From NCBI RefSeq assembly GCF_000821185.2, contig NZ_CP050855.1:1-64000 (forward strand): a DNA stretch of 64,000 nucleotides. The letters run 5' to 3'. The translations under genes were made by a program, and so were the position numbers. Under the pieces are notes generated by a model. It was not told the DNA's origin. It worked only from the letters and a program-made list of their open reading frames with translations, and ran no database searches. Within the stretch, counting starts at the first letter, position 1; each line of letters opens with the position of its first letter. Source of the stretch: Serratia symbiotica (GTDB lineage Bacteria > Pseudomonadota > Gammaproteobacteria > Enterobacterales > Enterobacteriaceae). This document shows positions 11,343 to 20,598 of the stretch, one piece after another.

Positions 11343-13498
11343 AAAAAGTACTGATTCTTCCCGGCGATGGTATCGGCCAGGAAGTTTGCGAGGCGGCGCT
11401 GCCCGTTATTAGCGCGTTGAATTTGCCGATAACACTTTCGTGGGGCGAAATCGGCTGGGAGTGCTGGAAAAAGGCGGGAGATCCTGTACCGGCGCAGACG
11501 TGGGACAAAATACGCCAGGTTGACGCCGTACTGGTGGGGGCGATTACCAGTAAAGGCAAAGCTGAAGCTGAGCGCGCGCTTCCTGCACATCTTCAGGGCG
11601 AAAGTATTGCTTACCTGTCACCGGTCATTCAACTGCGGCAAAGGCTGGGTCTGTTTGCCAACATCCGCCCGGTTAGGTATATCGAAGGCGCTCGTCGCCC
11701 GTTCCGCTGCTGTGTTATCCGTGAAAATACCGAAGGACTCTATTCCGGAATGGATTTTAAAGGCATTGGAGCGGAGGTTTCCGATTGGTTAAAACACCCT
11801 AATATCGACAAATATGGGCCGGAAGAGGCGGCATGGACAGTGCGCCTGCAAACCCGCTTCGGGCTGGAGCGTCTGTTTTATACGACCTTTGACTATGCCC
11901 GCCAGCACCACTTTAGCCGCGTGACCTTTGCCGATAAACCAAACGTTATGCGCGAAAGCGGCCACTTCGCAGCCGAGGTATTTTACGAGGTGGCGGCGCA
12001 ATTTTCTGATATTGCGGCAGATATCCAAAACGTCGATGCCGTGGCGCTACGGCTGGTACTTAAGCCTGATGAATACGGCGTAATCGTCGCCGAGAATATG
12101 TTTGGCGATATTTTATCCGACCTTGCGGCGGGCATGATGGGCGGGTTAGGTTTGGCCCCAAGTGCCAATGTTGGGAGCCATATCCCTTATTTTGAGCCGG
12201 TACACGGTAGCGCACCGGGTATGGCTGGGAAGAATAAAGCCAACCCTTCCGCAATGTTCTATAGCATCGCTCTGATGCTGGACTATCTCGGATTTCACCG
12301 CCAGGCGAAGGCGATTGATCTTGCCGTTGACCGGGTGATCCGGGAAGGAAAGATCACAACCTATGATTTAGGTGGCACAGCGACGACGCAACAAATGGCT
12401 CATGCCATTATCCGCACCATCAATGCACCTGCGGTAACCAGAACGGCTTGCGTGATAACCATCGGCGATGAATTGCTGTCGGGGCAGTATCAGAACAGTA
12501 ATCAACAGCACTTAAGTCAGCTTTTGGCTGCAGCTGATTATCAGGTCAGGTTGCAAATTGTCTGTGCAGATAATATCCGGCAAATCAGCAGGATACTTAA
12601 TGCCTGCTGTGGGCAGAATGAACTGGTTGTGGTATGCGGGGGGCTGGGACCAACATCCGACGATAAAACCCGAGAGGCGGTAGCGAATGCCGTTAATCAC
12701 CCGCTTATTCACCATGAGAATGTCTGGGTAACCATCCAACAGCAGTTACGCAAGCTTGGGGTGCCGGACGACAAGTCAAATCGTCTTCAGGCATTATTTC
12801 CGTCCGGCTCCCGCATCCTAGCTAACCCTTCCGGTACTGCGCCGGGTTTCTATATCTCTTCCGGGGGCAGCCAGGTTGTGGCTTTGCCCGGGCCGCCATC
12901 CCAGGCTCTCCCTATGCTGGAGAGCTACTTATCCCTCACGAATAAACGTGAGGCAGGCAAGAACAAATATGACTGGATGCTGATTGGTATTTCTGAGGGG
13001 GAAGTTGAGTCAAAGGTCAGAGAACTACTGCCGTTTACTGAATGGGATATCCATTTTTTGTGGAAAAGCCCGTATGTGCTGATGCAAATAGAAACACCGC
13101 CGTCGCAGCCCATGCAGCAATCAATACTTAATACCTTGGACGAGATTTTCCAGGCGCACCTGGTCAGTAAAAATAATAAAACAGCCGTCAATTTGCTGAA
13201 TGACGTTTGTGATATCAGTTGGGCTACGCCGGATGCTGCGTTGTCGGTATTGCTCCTGAATGAGAAAAGCGTTACGGAGGGCAAACCACCGCTCTGCGCT
13301 GAAGTCAGCATTAACCCGACGCTGGCGAGCGTTGTAACCAGTGATAACCTGTTAGAAAAAATGACGATGTCGGTGCGCCTTCAAAGCGGAGCAACACAAA
13401 CGGTCGCTTTCCCTTACAAGAATACCTTACTCCAGAAAAGTATTCCGGAATACGCCGCCTGGTGCGTTTTGAATGCTCTGGCTACCGATAATGGATGA
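11339..13498 (+). CDS. Isopropylmalate/isocitrate dehydrogenase-CinA fusion protein
   Basis: 719 residues with two parts. Residues 1 to about 365 are a beta-decarboxylating dehydrogenase: LPGDGIGQEV at the N-terminus, the substrate loop VIRENTEGLYSG, and the metal and NAD region ending EPVHGSAPGMAGKNKANP. Residues from about 370 resemble the CinA/MoaB-like domain: TIGDELLSGQ, CGGLGPTSDD, NPSGTAPGF and LPGPPSQALP, then a tail to 719 that I could not assign. CinA proteins are pyrophosphatases acting on NAD-derived or ADP-ribose compounds, so joining one to an NAD(P)-dependent dehydrogenase is suggestive. I know of no standard protein with this order. The frame is open throughout, so the fusion is not an obvious artefact. 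Confidence 0.8.
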   Translation: MKKVLILPGDGIGQEVCEAALPVISALNLPITLSWGEIGWECWKKAGDPVPAQTWDKIRQVDAVLVGAITSKGKAEAERALPAHLQGESIAYLSPVIQLRQRLGLFANIRPVRYIEGARRPFRCCVIRENTEGLYSGMDFKGIGAEVSDWLKHPNIDKYGPEEAAWTVRLQTRFGLERLFYTTFDYARQHHFSRVTFADKPNVMRESGHFAAEVFYEVAAQFSDIAADIQNVDAVALRLVLKPDEYGVIVAENMFGDILSDLAAGMMGGLGLAPSANVGSHIPYFEPVHGSAPGMAGKNKANPSAMFYSIALMLDYLGFHRQAKAIDLAVDRVIREGKITTYDLGGTATTQQMAHAIIRTINAPAVTRTACVITIGDELLSGQYQNSNQQHLSQLLAAADYQVRLQIVCADNIRQISRILNACCGQNELVVVCGGLGPTSDDKTREAVANAVNHPLIHHENVWVTIQQQLRKLGVPDDKSNRLQALFPSGSRILANPSGTAPGFYISSGGSQVVALPGPPSQALPMLESYLSLTNKREAGKNKYDWMLIGISEGEVESKVRELLPFTEWDIHFLWKSPYVLMQIETPPSQPMQQSILNTLDEIFQAHLVSKNNKTAVNLLNDVCDISWATPDAALSVLLLNEKSVTEGKPPLCAEVSINPTLASVVTSDNLLEKMTMSVRLQSGATQTVAFPYKNTLLQKSIPEYAAWCVLNALATDNG

Positions 13499-13502
13499 CC
13501 GC

Positions 13503-14177
13503 ATGATGAATAAAACTCTGACCAATATTCGCCATCGCCTGCTGGCTCTGGATACAGCTTCGGTATCAGATGCGCTGGATAGCATTTATATAGCCGGGGG
13601 TATTCAGGGCATTAAACCACAGGTAGCGGGGCATAAAATCGCCGGCCCGGCGTTCACGGTTCAGTATGAAGCTTATGAACCGGAGAAAAACACCTTTATG
13701 AACGCCGGAACCTATATTGACGAGGTACCGGAAGGAGCGGTTATTGTCGTTGATAATCAGGGCAGGAATGATTGCACCAGTTGGGGTAACATCCTGACCA
13801 CTAAAGCGTTGCAGAAAAACATTGCGGGCACGGTAATCCACGGTTCTGCAAGGGACATCTCCGATATCCGTAAAATGAATTACCCGCTGTTTGCCGCGAA
13901 TATTTTTATGGTTTCTGGCAAGAATCGGGCACGCATTAAGGCCGTGCAATGCGGGCTGAATATCAACGGCGTGAAGATAGAGCCTGGCGACTGGATTATG
14001 GGCGATGATAACGGGGTATTGGTGATACCGCGCGATAATCTAATGGAAGTGGTCTTACGCGCCGAAAATGTCGAAAAAACGGAACATCGGATCCTCAGCA
14101 ACATCAGCGAAGGCACAAAGCTTGAAGATGCGCGCAATGCGCTGGGATACGCAGTTCCGTGGGAACTAAAGGGATGA
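13503..14177 (+). CDS. RraA-family protein (aldolase/decarboxylase-like)
   Basis: About 224 residues of the RraA/4-hydroxy-4-methyl-2-oxoglutarate aldolase fold. Seen: SVSDALDSI near the start, the glycine-rich GTVIHGSARDISDIRK with the Arg-Asp pair that binds substrate and metal in HMG aldolases, and GDDNGVLVIPRDN. Family members either act as class II pyruvate aldolases/oxaloacetate decarboxylases or inhibit RNase E; the operon context favours an enzyme. Two ATGs (13503, 13506) are possible, and 13491 would overlap the previous gene. The next gene starts within its stop region. Confidence 0.7.
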   Translation: MMNKTLTNIRHRLLALDTASVSDALDSIYIAGGIQGIKPQVAGHKIAGPAFTVQYEAYEPEKNTFMNAGTYIDEVPEGAVIVVDNQGRNDCTSWGNILTTKALQKNIAGTVIHGSARDISDIRKMNYPLFAANIFMVSGKNRARIKAVQCGLNINGVKIEPGDWIMGDDNGVLVIPRDNLMEVVLRAENVEKTEHRILSNISEGTKLEDARNALGYAVPWELKG

Positions 14178-15067
14178 GCCACTCTTTTTTTGCCTACTGG
14201 TCACCACGGCTTCGCTTTCTGGACGTTCATTATCATGCCAGCCCGGACAGCTACCGCCGGCGCTACACGGCGCTTGAGGCCGGGCAGCGCTATGCCAAAC
14301 TGAAGGGCGGCGTAGTGTTGAAAAACCATCTGGGCAGCGTATCCGCTCTGGCCACGGCGCTGCAACATCAGGGGCTGCCGGTGTTTGGCTCAATTGTACT
14401 TAATGCCCTTGCCGGTGGGTTAAGTCTCAGTGCGGTAAAACAGGCACTAAGTCAGTATCAGTTCGATGCGGCTCCCCGGCTGCTGGTACACCTGCCAACG
14501 ATTGTCCGCAGCGAGCACCGGAGCGCGTTAACGCGGACGTTCGCTAACAAATATGCTCGTGAAAATGCGCAGCAACCGTTATCTATTACCGATGACGATG
14601 GCAGAATTCGCCCCGATGTTGAGGCGCTGATCGAGTTTGCACGATATCACAATATCGTGCTTTCTTCAGGGCATGCGACGAAAGGGCAGACCTTACGCCT
14701 GATTGAGGCGGTGGAGAAAGCTGGCGGCTGTCGGTTAATGCTGAATCAACCGGCTAATCCCATCACCGGGTTTTCCGCTCGCGAACTCAGAGCGCTGGGG
14801 CACTATAGTTGGCTTTACATCGAACAATGCGCCCTCACCGTCTACCTTAAATACCAGACAGAAGAAGATATGTATGACGTGCTGTCGGGCGTTAACAATG
14901 TTGTGTACAGCTCCGATCTTGGTCAGCCGAGCCAGCCGAGCGTTGGCCACTGGCTGGCCGACAGTGAAGCCTGGTTTCACAACGCGGGGTTGGCGGACGA
15001 TAAGATAGACGCGGTTAGGCGGCTCAACCCTCTCAGGATGTTGGATCCGCAACCGTCGCCAGATTAA
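14174..15067 (+). CDS. DUF6282-like metal-dependent hydrolase
   Basis: About 297 residues resembling the DUF6282/amidohydrolase-like group. The early HYHASPDSY and later VLSSGHATKGQTLRLIE supply His/Asp residues that could ligate metal; VVYSSDLGQPSQPSVGHW supplies a late Asp. The ATG overlaps the RraA-like stop (ATGA), with AAAGGG upstream, so the two are coupled. Last gene of the operon; its 3' end overlaps the convergent LysR gene by 35 bases. Substrate unknown; family recognition is from memory. Confidence 0.6.
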   Translation: MSHSFFAYWSPRLRFLDVHYHASPDSYRRRYTALEAGQRYAKLKGGVVLKNHLGSVSALATALQHQGLPVFGSIVLNALAGGLSLSAVKQALSQYQFDAAPRLLVHLPTIVRSEHRSALTRTFANKYARENAQQPLSITDDDGRIRPDVEALIEFARYHNIVLSSGHATKGQTLRLIEAVEKAGGCRLMLNQPANPITGFSARELRALGHYSWLYIEQCALTVYLKYQTEEDMYDVLSGVNNVVYSSDLGQPSQPSVGHWLADSEAWFHNAGLADDKIDAVRRLNPLRMLDPQPSPD

Positions 15068-15923
15068 GCGTGCGGATGAAGTCGATAAATGCCTGCTCCT
15101 TCGGAGAAGGTTTGGGATTAACATGCACCACATACATCGGGAGCGGGGGTGGCATAAACTCGTCGAGTACGGACACGATCTCGCCTGAGTTAATGCCGTC
15201 TCTCACGGTAAAGTCGGGCAGATAGACAATACCAAGACCGTTTTTTACCATTTGATAGAGATCCAGGCTGTTGCTCACTCTCGAGGTACAAGAAAGGCGA
15301 ACTTCCGTTAACTCGCCTTCAATCATGAACTTCCACGAGCGGCAGTGGTTGTCAAAATGGAACAGACAGGTGTGGCTTTGCAATTCGTCCGGGTGGCCGG
15401 GCAGCCCGTAGCGCCGCACATAATCGGGTGCAACGCAGGCGTGTTTTCGCCAGTAGCCCAGCAGGGAATAGTAAAGGTTGCTGTCCGGCAGGGGGCCACA
15501 CTGTAGCGCCAGGTCGAAGCCATGGCTAAACAACTCCATGCAGTGATTGCCGGTTACCGTTTCGAGCCTGAGCTGCGGGTACTGTTCGAAGAACTGACGG
15601 AGGTTAGGAATAATGTGCAAATGATTAATGGAATGGGGAATACCGACCTTCAGGCAGCCGCTGACTTCGGCATTAAAGCTTTTCACATCCCGCATGCAGG
15701 ATTCATAGTCGTCAATAATCGATACGCAGCGCTGATACAGTTGCTCTCCGGCTGTGGTCAGCAGTACCTTTCGCGAATTGCGCTTAAAAAGCGGTATTTT
15801 TAGCTCATGCTCTAGCTTTTCAATGCGGCGGCTCACCATAGCTGGGGATATTTTCATGGCAATAGCCGCGGCCCTGAATCCCTGGCACTCAACGACCATT
15901 CTGAACGCTTTCATGTATTCCAT
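15033..15923 (-). CDS. LysR-type transcriptional regulator
   Basis: About 296 residues: an N-terminal winged helix-turn-helix (FRMVVECQGFRAAAIAMKIS, then VSRRIEKLEHEL) and a periplasmic-binding-like effector domain. Start chosen at 15923, where GGAGGG lies 11 bases upstream; GTG 15926 is also possible. Members of this subgroup (with the C-terminal motif PPPLPMYVVHV) usually act locally. Its 3' end overlaps the last gene of the six-gene operon, so it is a natural candidate regulator of that operon, but it is convergent rather than divergent and no operator was identified. Confidence 0.85.
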   Translation of the reverse strand: MEYMKAFRMVVECQGFRAAAIAMKISPAMVSRRIEKLEHELKIPLFKRNSRKVLLTTAGEQLYQRCVSIIDDYESCMRDVKSFNAEVSGCLKVGIPHSINHLHIIPNLRQFFEQYPQLRLETVTGNHCMELFSHGFDLALQCGPLPDSNLYYSLLGYWRKHACVAPDYVRRYGLPGHPDELQSHTCLFHFDNHCRSWKFMIEGELTEVRLSCTSRVSNSLDLYQMVKNGLGIVYLPDFTVRDGINSGEIVSVLDEFMPPPLPMYVVHVNPKPSPKEQAFIDFIRTLNLATVADPTS

Positions 15924-16328
15924 CACGGCCCGTACCCTCCAGTTAGTCCATAACTTTAGTGGTGTTAATGTGTCGCATTTATTAGAGGAGGTCTTTACGA
16001 CGCTGAGGAATTGATGACTTTGGCCGAGAAAACAAAAAATCCTCGCGGAGTTCACTTTATGTTCCGCAAATTACTATTTGTTCATATCCAACACTTCATA
16101 GAGTGCATCGCCCATTCCTCGCACCAGCCAGCGGTAGAACTGAAGCACTTCCCGTGCGATGCCACATATCAATTGGTGATTTCTCAATCATGCCCATAAT
16201 ATTGCATAATCACTCTTATTTGCAGTTTTATGATATTAAAAAACTCACGCAAACACTAGATGGTAATTTGAAGCTCGCTTGAAAGGTGTTGTAGCGAAAT
16301 TGAGTGTTCGTCTCTGAGCAAATTGACA
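15924..16328. other. Intergenic stretch without a convincing gene
   Basis: About 400 bases. A short minus-strand frame ending near 16070 (residues FYRWLVRGMGDALYEVLD) may be the tail of a lost gene, but I do not recognise it. Otherwise only AT-rich sequence is seen before the IS debris begins at 16329. Confidence 0.4.
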
Positions 16329-16635
16329 TGTGTGATTCATTAGACATCGTTTCACTATAATGCCTCACGATGAACAGGGAAATTCAACAGCGATTGCTGT
16401 GGGTAAAACTCTAGGTAAATTCTGGTGACGCAAGGCTTGTATGTCGCCGTTGTGGTATCTCGCGCCCGTACATTACGTAGTGGTTACGCACCCTGGTGCG
16501 CGTTTAACGTACGCACAACGGCATTAATGCTGACATGTAGCGCCCGTGCGGTATCCCAACTACCGATATTGTTTATCGCAAGGTCAACAATTTGCTCTTT
16601 CATTCCGGGCAGGCAGGCGCGGTAAACTGTAGTGC
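16329..16635 (-). mobile_element. IS debris: IS481-like end and IS1-family InsA fragment
   Basis: 16329-16354 is almost the same as the end of the IS481 remnant at 7127-7151 in reverse orientation (one-base indel). On the minus strand, 16484-16635 encodes the C-terminal half of an IS1-type InsA protein (PGMKEQIVDLAINNIGS, then DTARALHVSINAVVRTL), cut at its 5' side by the IS3-family insertion that starts at 16636. Neither fragment can be active. Confidence 0.6.
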
Positions 16636-16643
16636 TGTAGTGG

Positions 16644-17812
<1,169 letters not shown>

Positions 17813-17884
17813 TGAAGCACCTGTAATGTCCTGAGGTGAGCATATCACCTCTGTTCAGGTGGCCAAATTCAGTGTGCCACTACA

Positions 17885-18508
17885 CAGACGTAATTTTAGC
17901 GCCGAGTTTCGTCTCGAAGCTGCCCAGCTTGTACTCGATCAGCATTACACCGTTGCCGCCGCTGCTACGGCAATGAATGTCGGCAAATCCACGATGGATA
18001 AGTGGGTCCGCCAGTTGAAAGAAGAGCGAGCGGGAAAATCACTCATAGCTTCACCCATGACACCTGAGCAGATTGAAATACGCGAGCTGAAGAAAAAACT
18101 TCAACGCGTTGAAATGGAAAGAGATAGATTAAAAAAGGCTACCGCGCTCTTGATGTCAGACTCCCTGAACAGTTCTCATGAGTTGAGAAACTCAGGGCGT
18201 GGTTTCCTGTTGCCGTTGTGTGCAACGTGTTTGGGGTTCATCGCAGCAGCTACAAATACTGGCGGCAGCCAAAAAAGCCTGATGCCACACGGGTGGCATT
18301 ACTCAGTCTTGTCGGTGAAAGTTATCGCGAAAGTAACAGCTCCGCAGGCGCACGTAATATTGCCGCGATGGTCACGAACAAAGGTGTAAAACTGAGCCAC
18401 TGGCGGGCAACAAAGCTGATGAAAGAACTTAATCTCATCAGCTGTCAGCAGCCTGGTCATCGATATAAGAAGGCGTCTAAGGAACACGTAGAGATCCCCA
18501 TATATTAG
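17885..18508 (+). pseudogene. Truncated second IS3-family element (orfA and partial orfB)
   Basis: A diverged relative of the neighbouring IS3 element in opposite orientation. OrfA reads from [14 protein letters not shown] to [15 protein letters not shown] with its natural start lost at the junction with the other IS. OrfB begins at about 18218 ([12 protein letters not shown]) but stops near 18508 after the HTH_21 region, lacking the DDE core. It abuts the next IS (18566) after 57 bases. Confidence 0.8.
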
Positions 18509-18565
18509 GCGTCAACTACCTTGGCCGGCGCATTGACTCAGTATTTTTGTTACCCAGCGCGCACT

Positions 18566-20145
18566 GTTGCCTCACCAAAATTGTTACTTTGGCTGTGTGA
18601 TAAAAATCAGCCAGAGGTGCGCCTATGAATAATGTATTGTTGCCTATGGATACCCGTCGCCAACTGCTGCGGGCGCTGAAAACACGCTATCAGGTAGCCA
18701 GCAAAGCTGAGAAAACCCGGATCCTCGAAGAGTTCATACTGATCAGCGGGTATCATCGTAAATCAGCAATCCGGTGGCTGAACGGTGCCGTCACCAACGG
18801 TAGTCCGCAGCGTCGCTCAGCCCCGGCTCGTTCGGTCTATGGCGCAGCTGTTCAGCAGGCTCTGATTGTCCTCTGGGAAGCTTCAGACAGCGTCTCAGGG
18901 CGTTACTGCCGCAGCTCATACCGGCGATGGAGAAACACGGGCACCTCAGTCTGAATCCGGCACTCCGCGAACAACTTCTGAAAGTCAGTGCATCGTCCAT
19001 CGATCGCCTGTTGAAAGAAGCACATACCACCGCAGGTAAAAAGCGTAACCGGGTGGTTAACCACGTCAGTAAAAGTATTCCGGTCAGGATGTTCACCGAG
19101 CATGAACGGCATTCTCCGGGATTTATGGAGATGGATCTCGTGGCACACTGTGGCCGACATCTCTCTGGCACCTTTTTGTGGACGCTGTCGATGACTGATA
19201 TCGCCAGCGGATGGACTGAATGCGTGGCGTTACCAGCACGTAATGCTGAGTTGATCATCCGGGCAGTTGATAATGTTCAAAAAAATCTGCCATTTCCGCT
19301 GCTCGGCCTTGATGTTGATAACGGAGCTGAATTTATCAACGAGGCTTTATTTGAATACTGCTCTGCCAGATGTATCGCGCTGACACGTTCCCGGCCATAC
19401 CGAAAAAACGATCAGGCCTGGATAGAGCAAAAAAATGGTTCTGTGGTCAGAAAGCTGGCGGGATATGGTCGTCTTGACGGTGAACCTGCAGTAAAAGCGA
19501 TGAACCAGATGTATATGGCTAATCGATTATTTATTAACTTCTTTCAGCCATCGTTCAAGCTTCTGGAGACGCAACGTATTGGCGGGAAAACGGTTCGCAG
19601 GCATGACGCTCCCAAAACGCCCTATAATCGCCTGATAGAGCTGCATACCCTGCGTGCTGAGCTTCGGGGTCATTTTGACGATATCATCCACGCACTTGAC
19701 CCATTGAAGTTGCTGGAAGCCATTCGACTTTCTCAACACCAGTTGGCGCGAATAGCTGTCGGGGATCCCGTCGAAGACAAAAACAGCGATTTAACCACAT
19801 TTTTGCAGGGCCTCTCCGTAGCCTGGCAGGAAGGAACCGTGAATCCTTTACATCATCCTGCACCATCAAAACCCGGCCACTGGCGAACCCGGGCAGATCC
19901 CGTCGCTGACGTCTGGAACGAAATAGAATACTGGTTGAAAGATGAGCCGCAGCTGGGTAGTACCGAATTACTTCTCAGGCTTGAAGACCTGTATCCGGGG
20001 AAATTTACTGAAGGCCATCGCAGAACACTGCAACGCAGGTTACAGGAATGGCGGATCAAGGTGGTCAGAGAATTGGTGTACGGAACTCGTGCTGACGGTA
20101 ACATTTTAGCTGAAGCAAGAAAGTAACATTAACTGGTGAGGCAAC
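18566..20145 (+). mobile_element. Insertion sequence with DDE transposase, GTTGCCTCACC ends
   Basis: About 1.58 kb bounded by inverted repeats starting GTTGCCTCACCA at 18566 and the reverse complement ending at 20145 (both arms also share TGTTACTTT a little further in). It carries one disrupted transposase gene. The right end lies about 270 bases upstream of the microcin precursor gene, so this insertion marks the left edge of that cluster. Confidence 0.75.
18625..20126 (+). pseudogene. Frameshifted transposase (ISNCY/integrase-core type)
   Basis: Two overlapping frames make one transposase. 18625-18954 holds the N-terminal region (TRRQLLRALKTRYQVASKAE, then SGYHRKSAIRWLNG) and 18927-20126 holds the rest, with integrase-core motifs FMEMDLVAHCGRHLSG and LLGLDVDNGAEFINEALFEY. 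The break is near 18893-18925, where the residues LLPQLIPAMEKHGH are found in the second frame. A small deletion is the simplest explanation, so this copy is probably not autonomous. Confidence 0.8.
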
Positions 20146-20210
20146 GCGTAGGTAAGGGAAAATGCAACATTAAATAAATTTATTAATAATTCAAAAAATT
20201 GTGTATAAAA

Positions 20211-20262
20211 TTTTTCAATAATAATTATTTCAAATCATATTGAAATAATTATTATTGAAAAA
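20211..20262. repeat. 52-bp perfect palindrome upstream of the microcin precursor
   Basis: Two 23-base arms (20211-20233 and 20240-20262) are exact reverse complements around the 6-base loop ATCATA. The arms are about 90 percent A+T. The position, about 150 bases before the precursor start and 65 bases after the IS end, suggests an operator, a cruciform-type regulatory site or the hairpin end of a mobile element. No partner copy was seen elsewhere in the window. Confidence 0.9.
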
Positions 20263-20339
20263 GAAACATATATTACAACAAGTTATGAGAGAAAATTTTT
20301 CATGGTTGAAATTTGATAAATTCACCTCATTTATGGTAA

Positions 20340-20413
20340 AACTTTTTCACAACAAAATGTTATCTTTTTTGTTGTATGACATAAATCAAGTTACTAACTT
20401 AAAGGATGGTAAA
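20340..20413 (+). promoter_or_regulatory. Probable mcc promoter/leader region
   Basis: A second dyad, ACAACAAAA (20349-20357) with TTTTGTTGT (20367-20375), lies just before the precursor. AT-rich hexamers such as TATGAC and CATAAAT follow, then the ribosome binding site AAAGGA at 20401-20406, 8 bases before the ATG. A promoter is expected here, but no -35/-10 pair can be singled out. Confidence 0.4.
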
Positions 20414-20533
20414 ATGAATAATTCTACGATCAAACCGACTAAAAAACTGAAAGTAAAACGTGTTGATGTGACCAAACTTAAAGAGCAACAGAAAAAAGTT
20501 CTGTCGTGTGGCATGACCTGTGGTGCGAATTAA
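20414..20533 (+). CDS. mccA: Microcin C-like precursor peptide, C-terminal Asn
   Basis: 39 codons from the ATG at 20414, with ribosome binding site AAAGGA. The peptide has a Lys/Arg-rich leader of about 28 residues and a short tail ending SCGMTCGAN. A C-terminal Asn is the hallmark of MccA precursors, because MccB attaches the nucleotide to that residue. Extended precursors of this kind are known in Yersinia pseudotuberculosis, where a 42-residue peptide is trimmed by TldD/TldE; the E. coli peptide is only seven residues. Two Cys spaced CxxxC just before the end are unusual. An upstream in-frame extension to 20255 lacks a ribosome binding site and is not favoured. A hairpin follows and MccC and MccB lie next, which makes the call strong. 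Confidence 0.85.
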   Translation: MNNSTIKPTKKLKVKRVDVTKLKEQQKKVLSCGMTCGAN

Positions 20534-20557
20534 TTAAATAGTTCCAATGTTGTAGGG

Positions 20558-20577
20558 TGGCGATCGATTGATCGCCA
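20558..20577 (+). terminator. Attenuator-like hairpin between mccA and mccC
   Basis: TGGCGATC pairs perfectly with GATCGCCA around GATT, followed by TTTCT. It sits 24 bases after the precursor stop. In E. coli a terminator between mccA and mccB is known to raise precursor transcript over the enzymes; this hairpin is in the corresponding place and its short T-run suits partial read-through. Confidence 0.7.
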
Positions 20578-20598
20578 TTTCTAACTTAAGGAAAAGTC

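Noticed and set aside
20255..20413. Longer start for the microcin precursor from 20255
   Set aside because: Runs through the palindrome arm and AT-rich promoter DNA with no ribosome binding site; the ATG at 20414 has a clear one.
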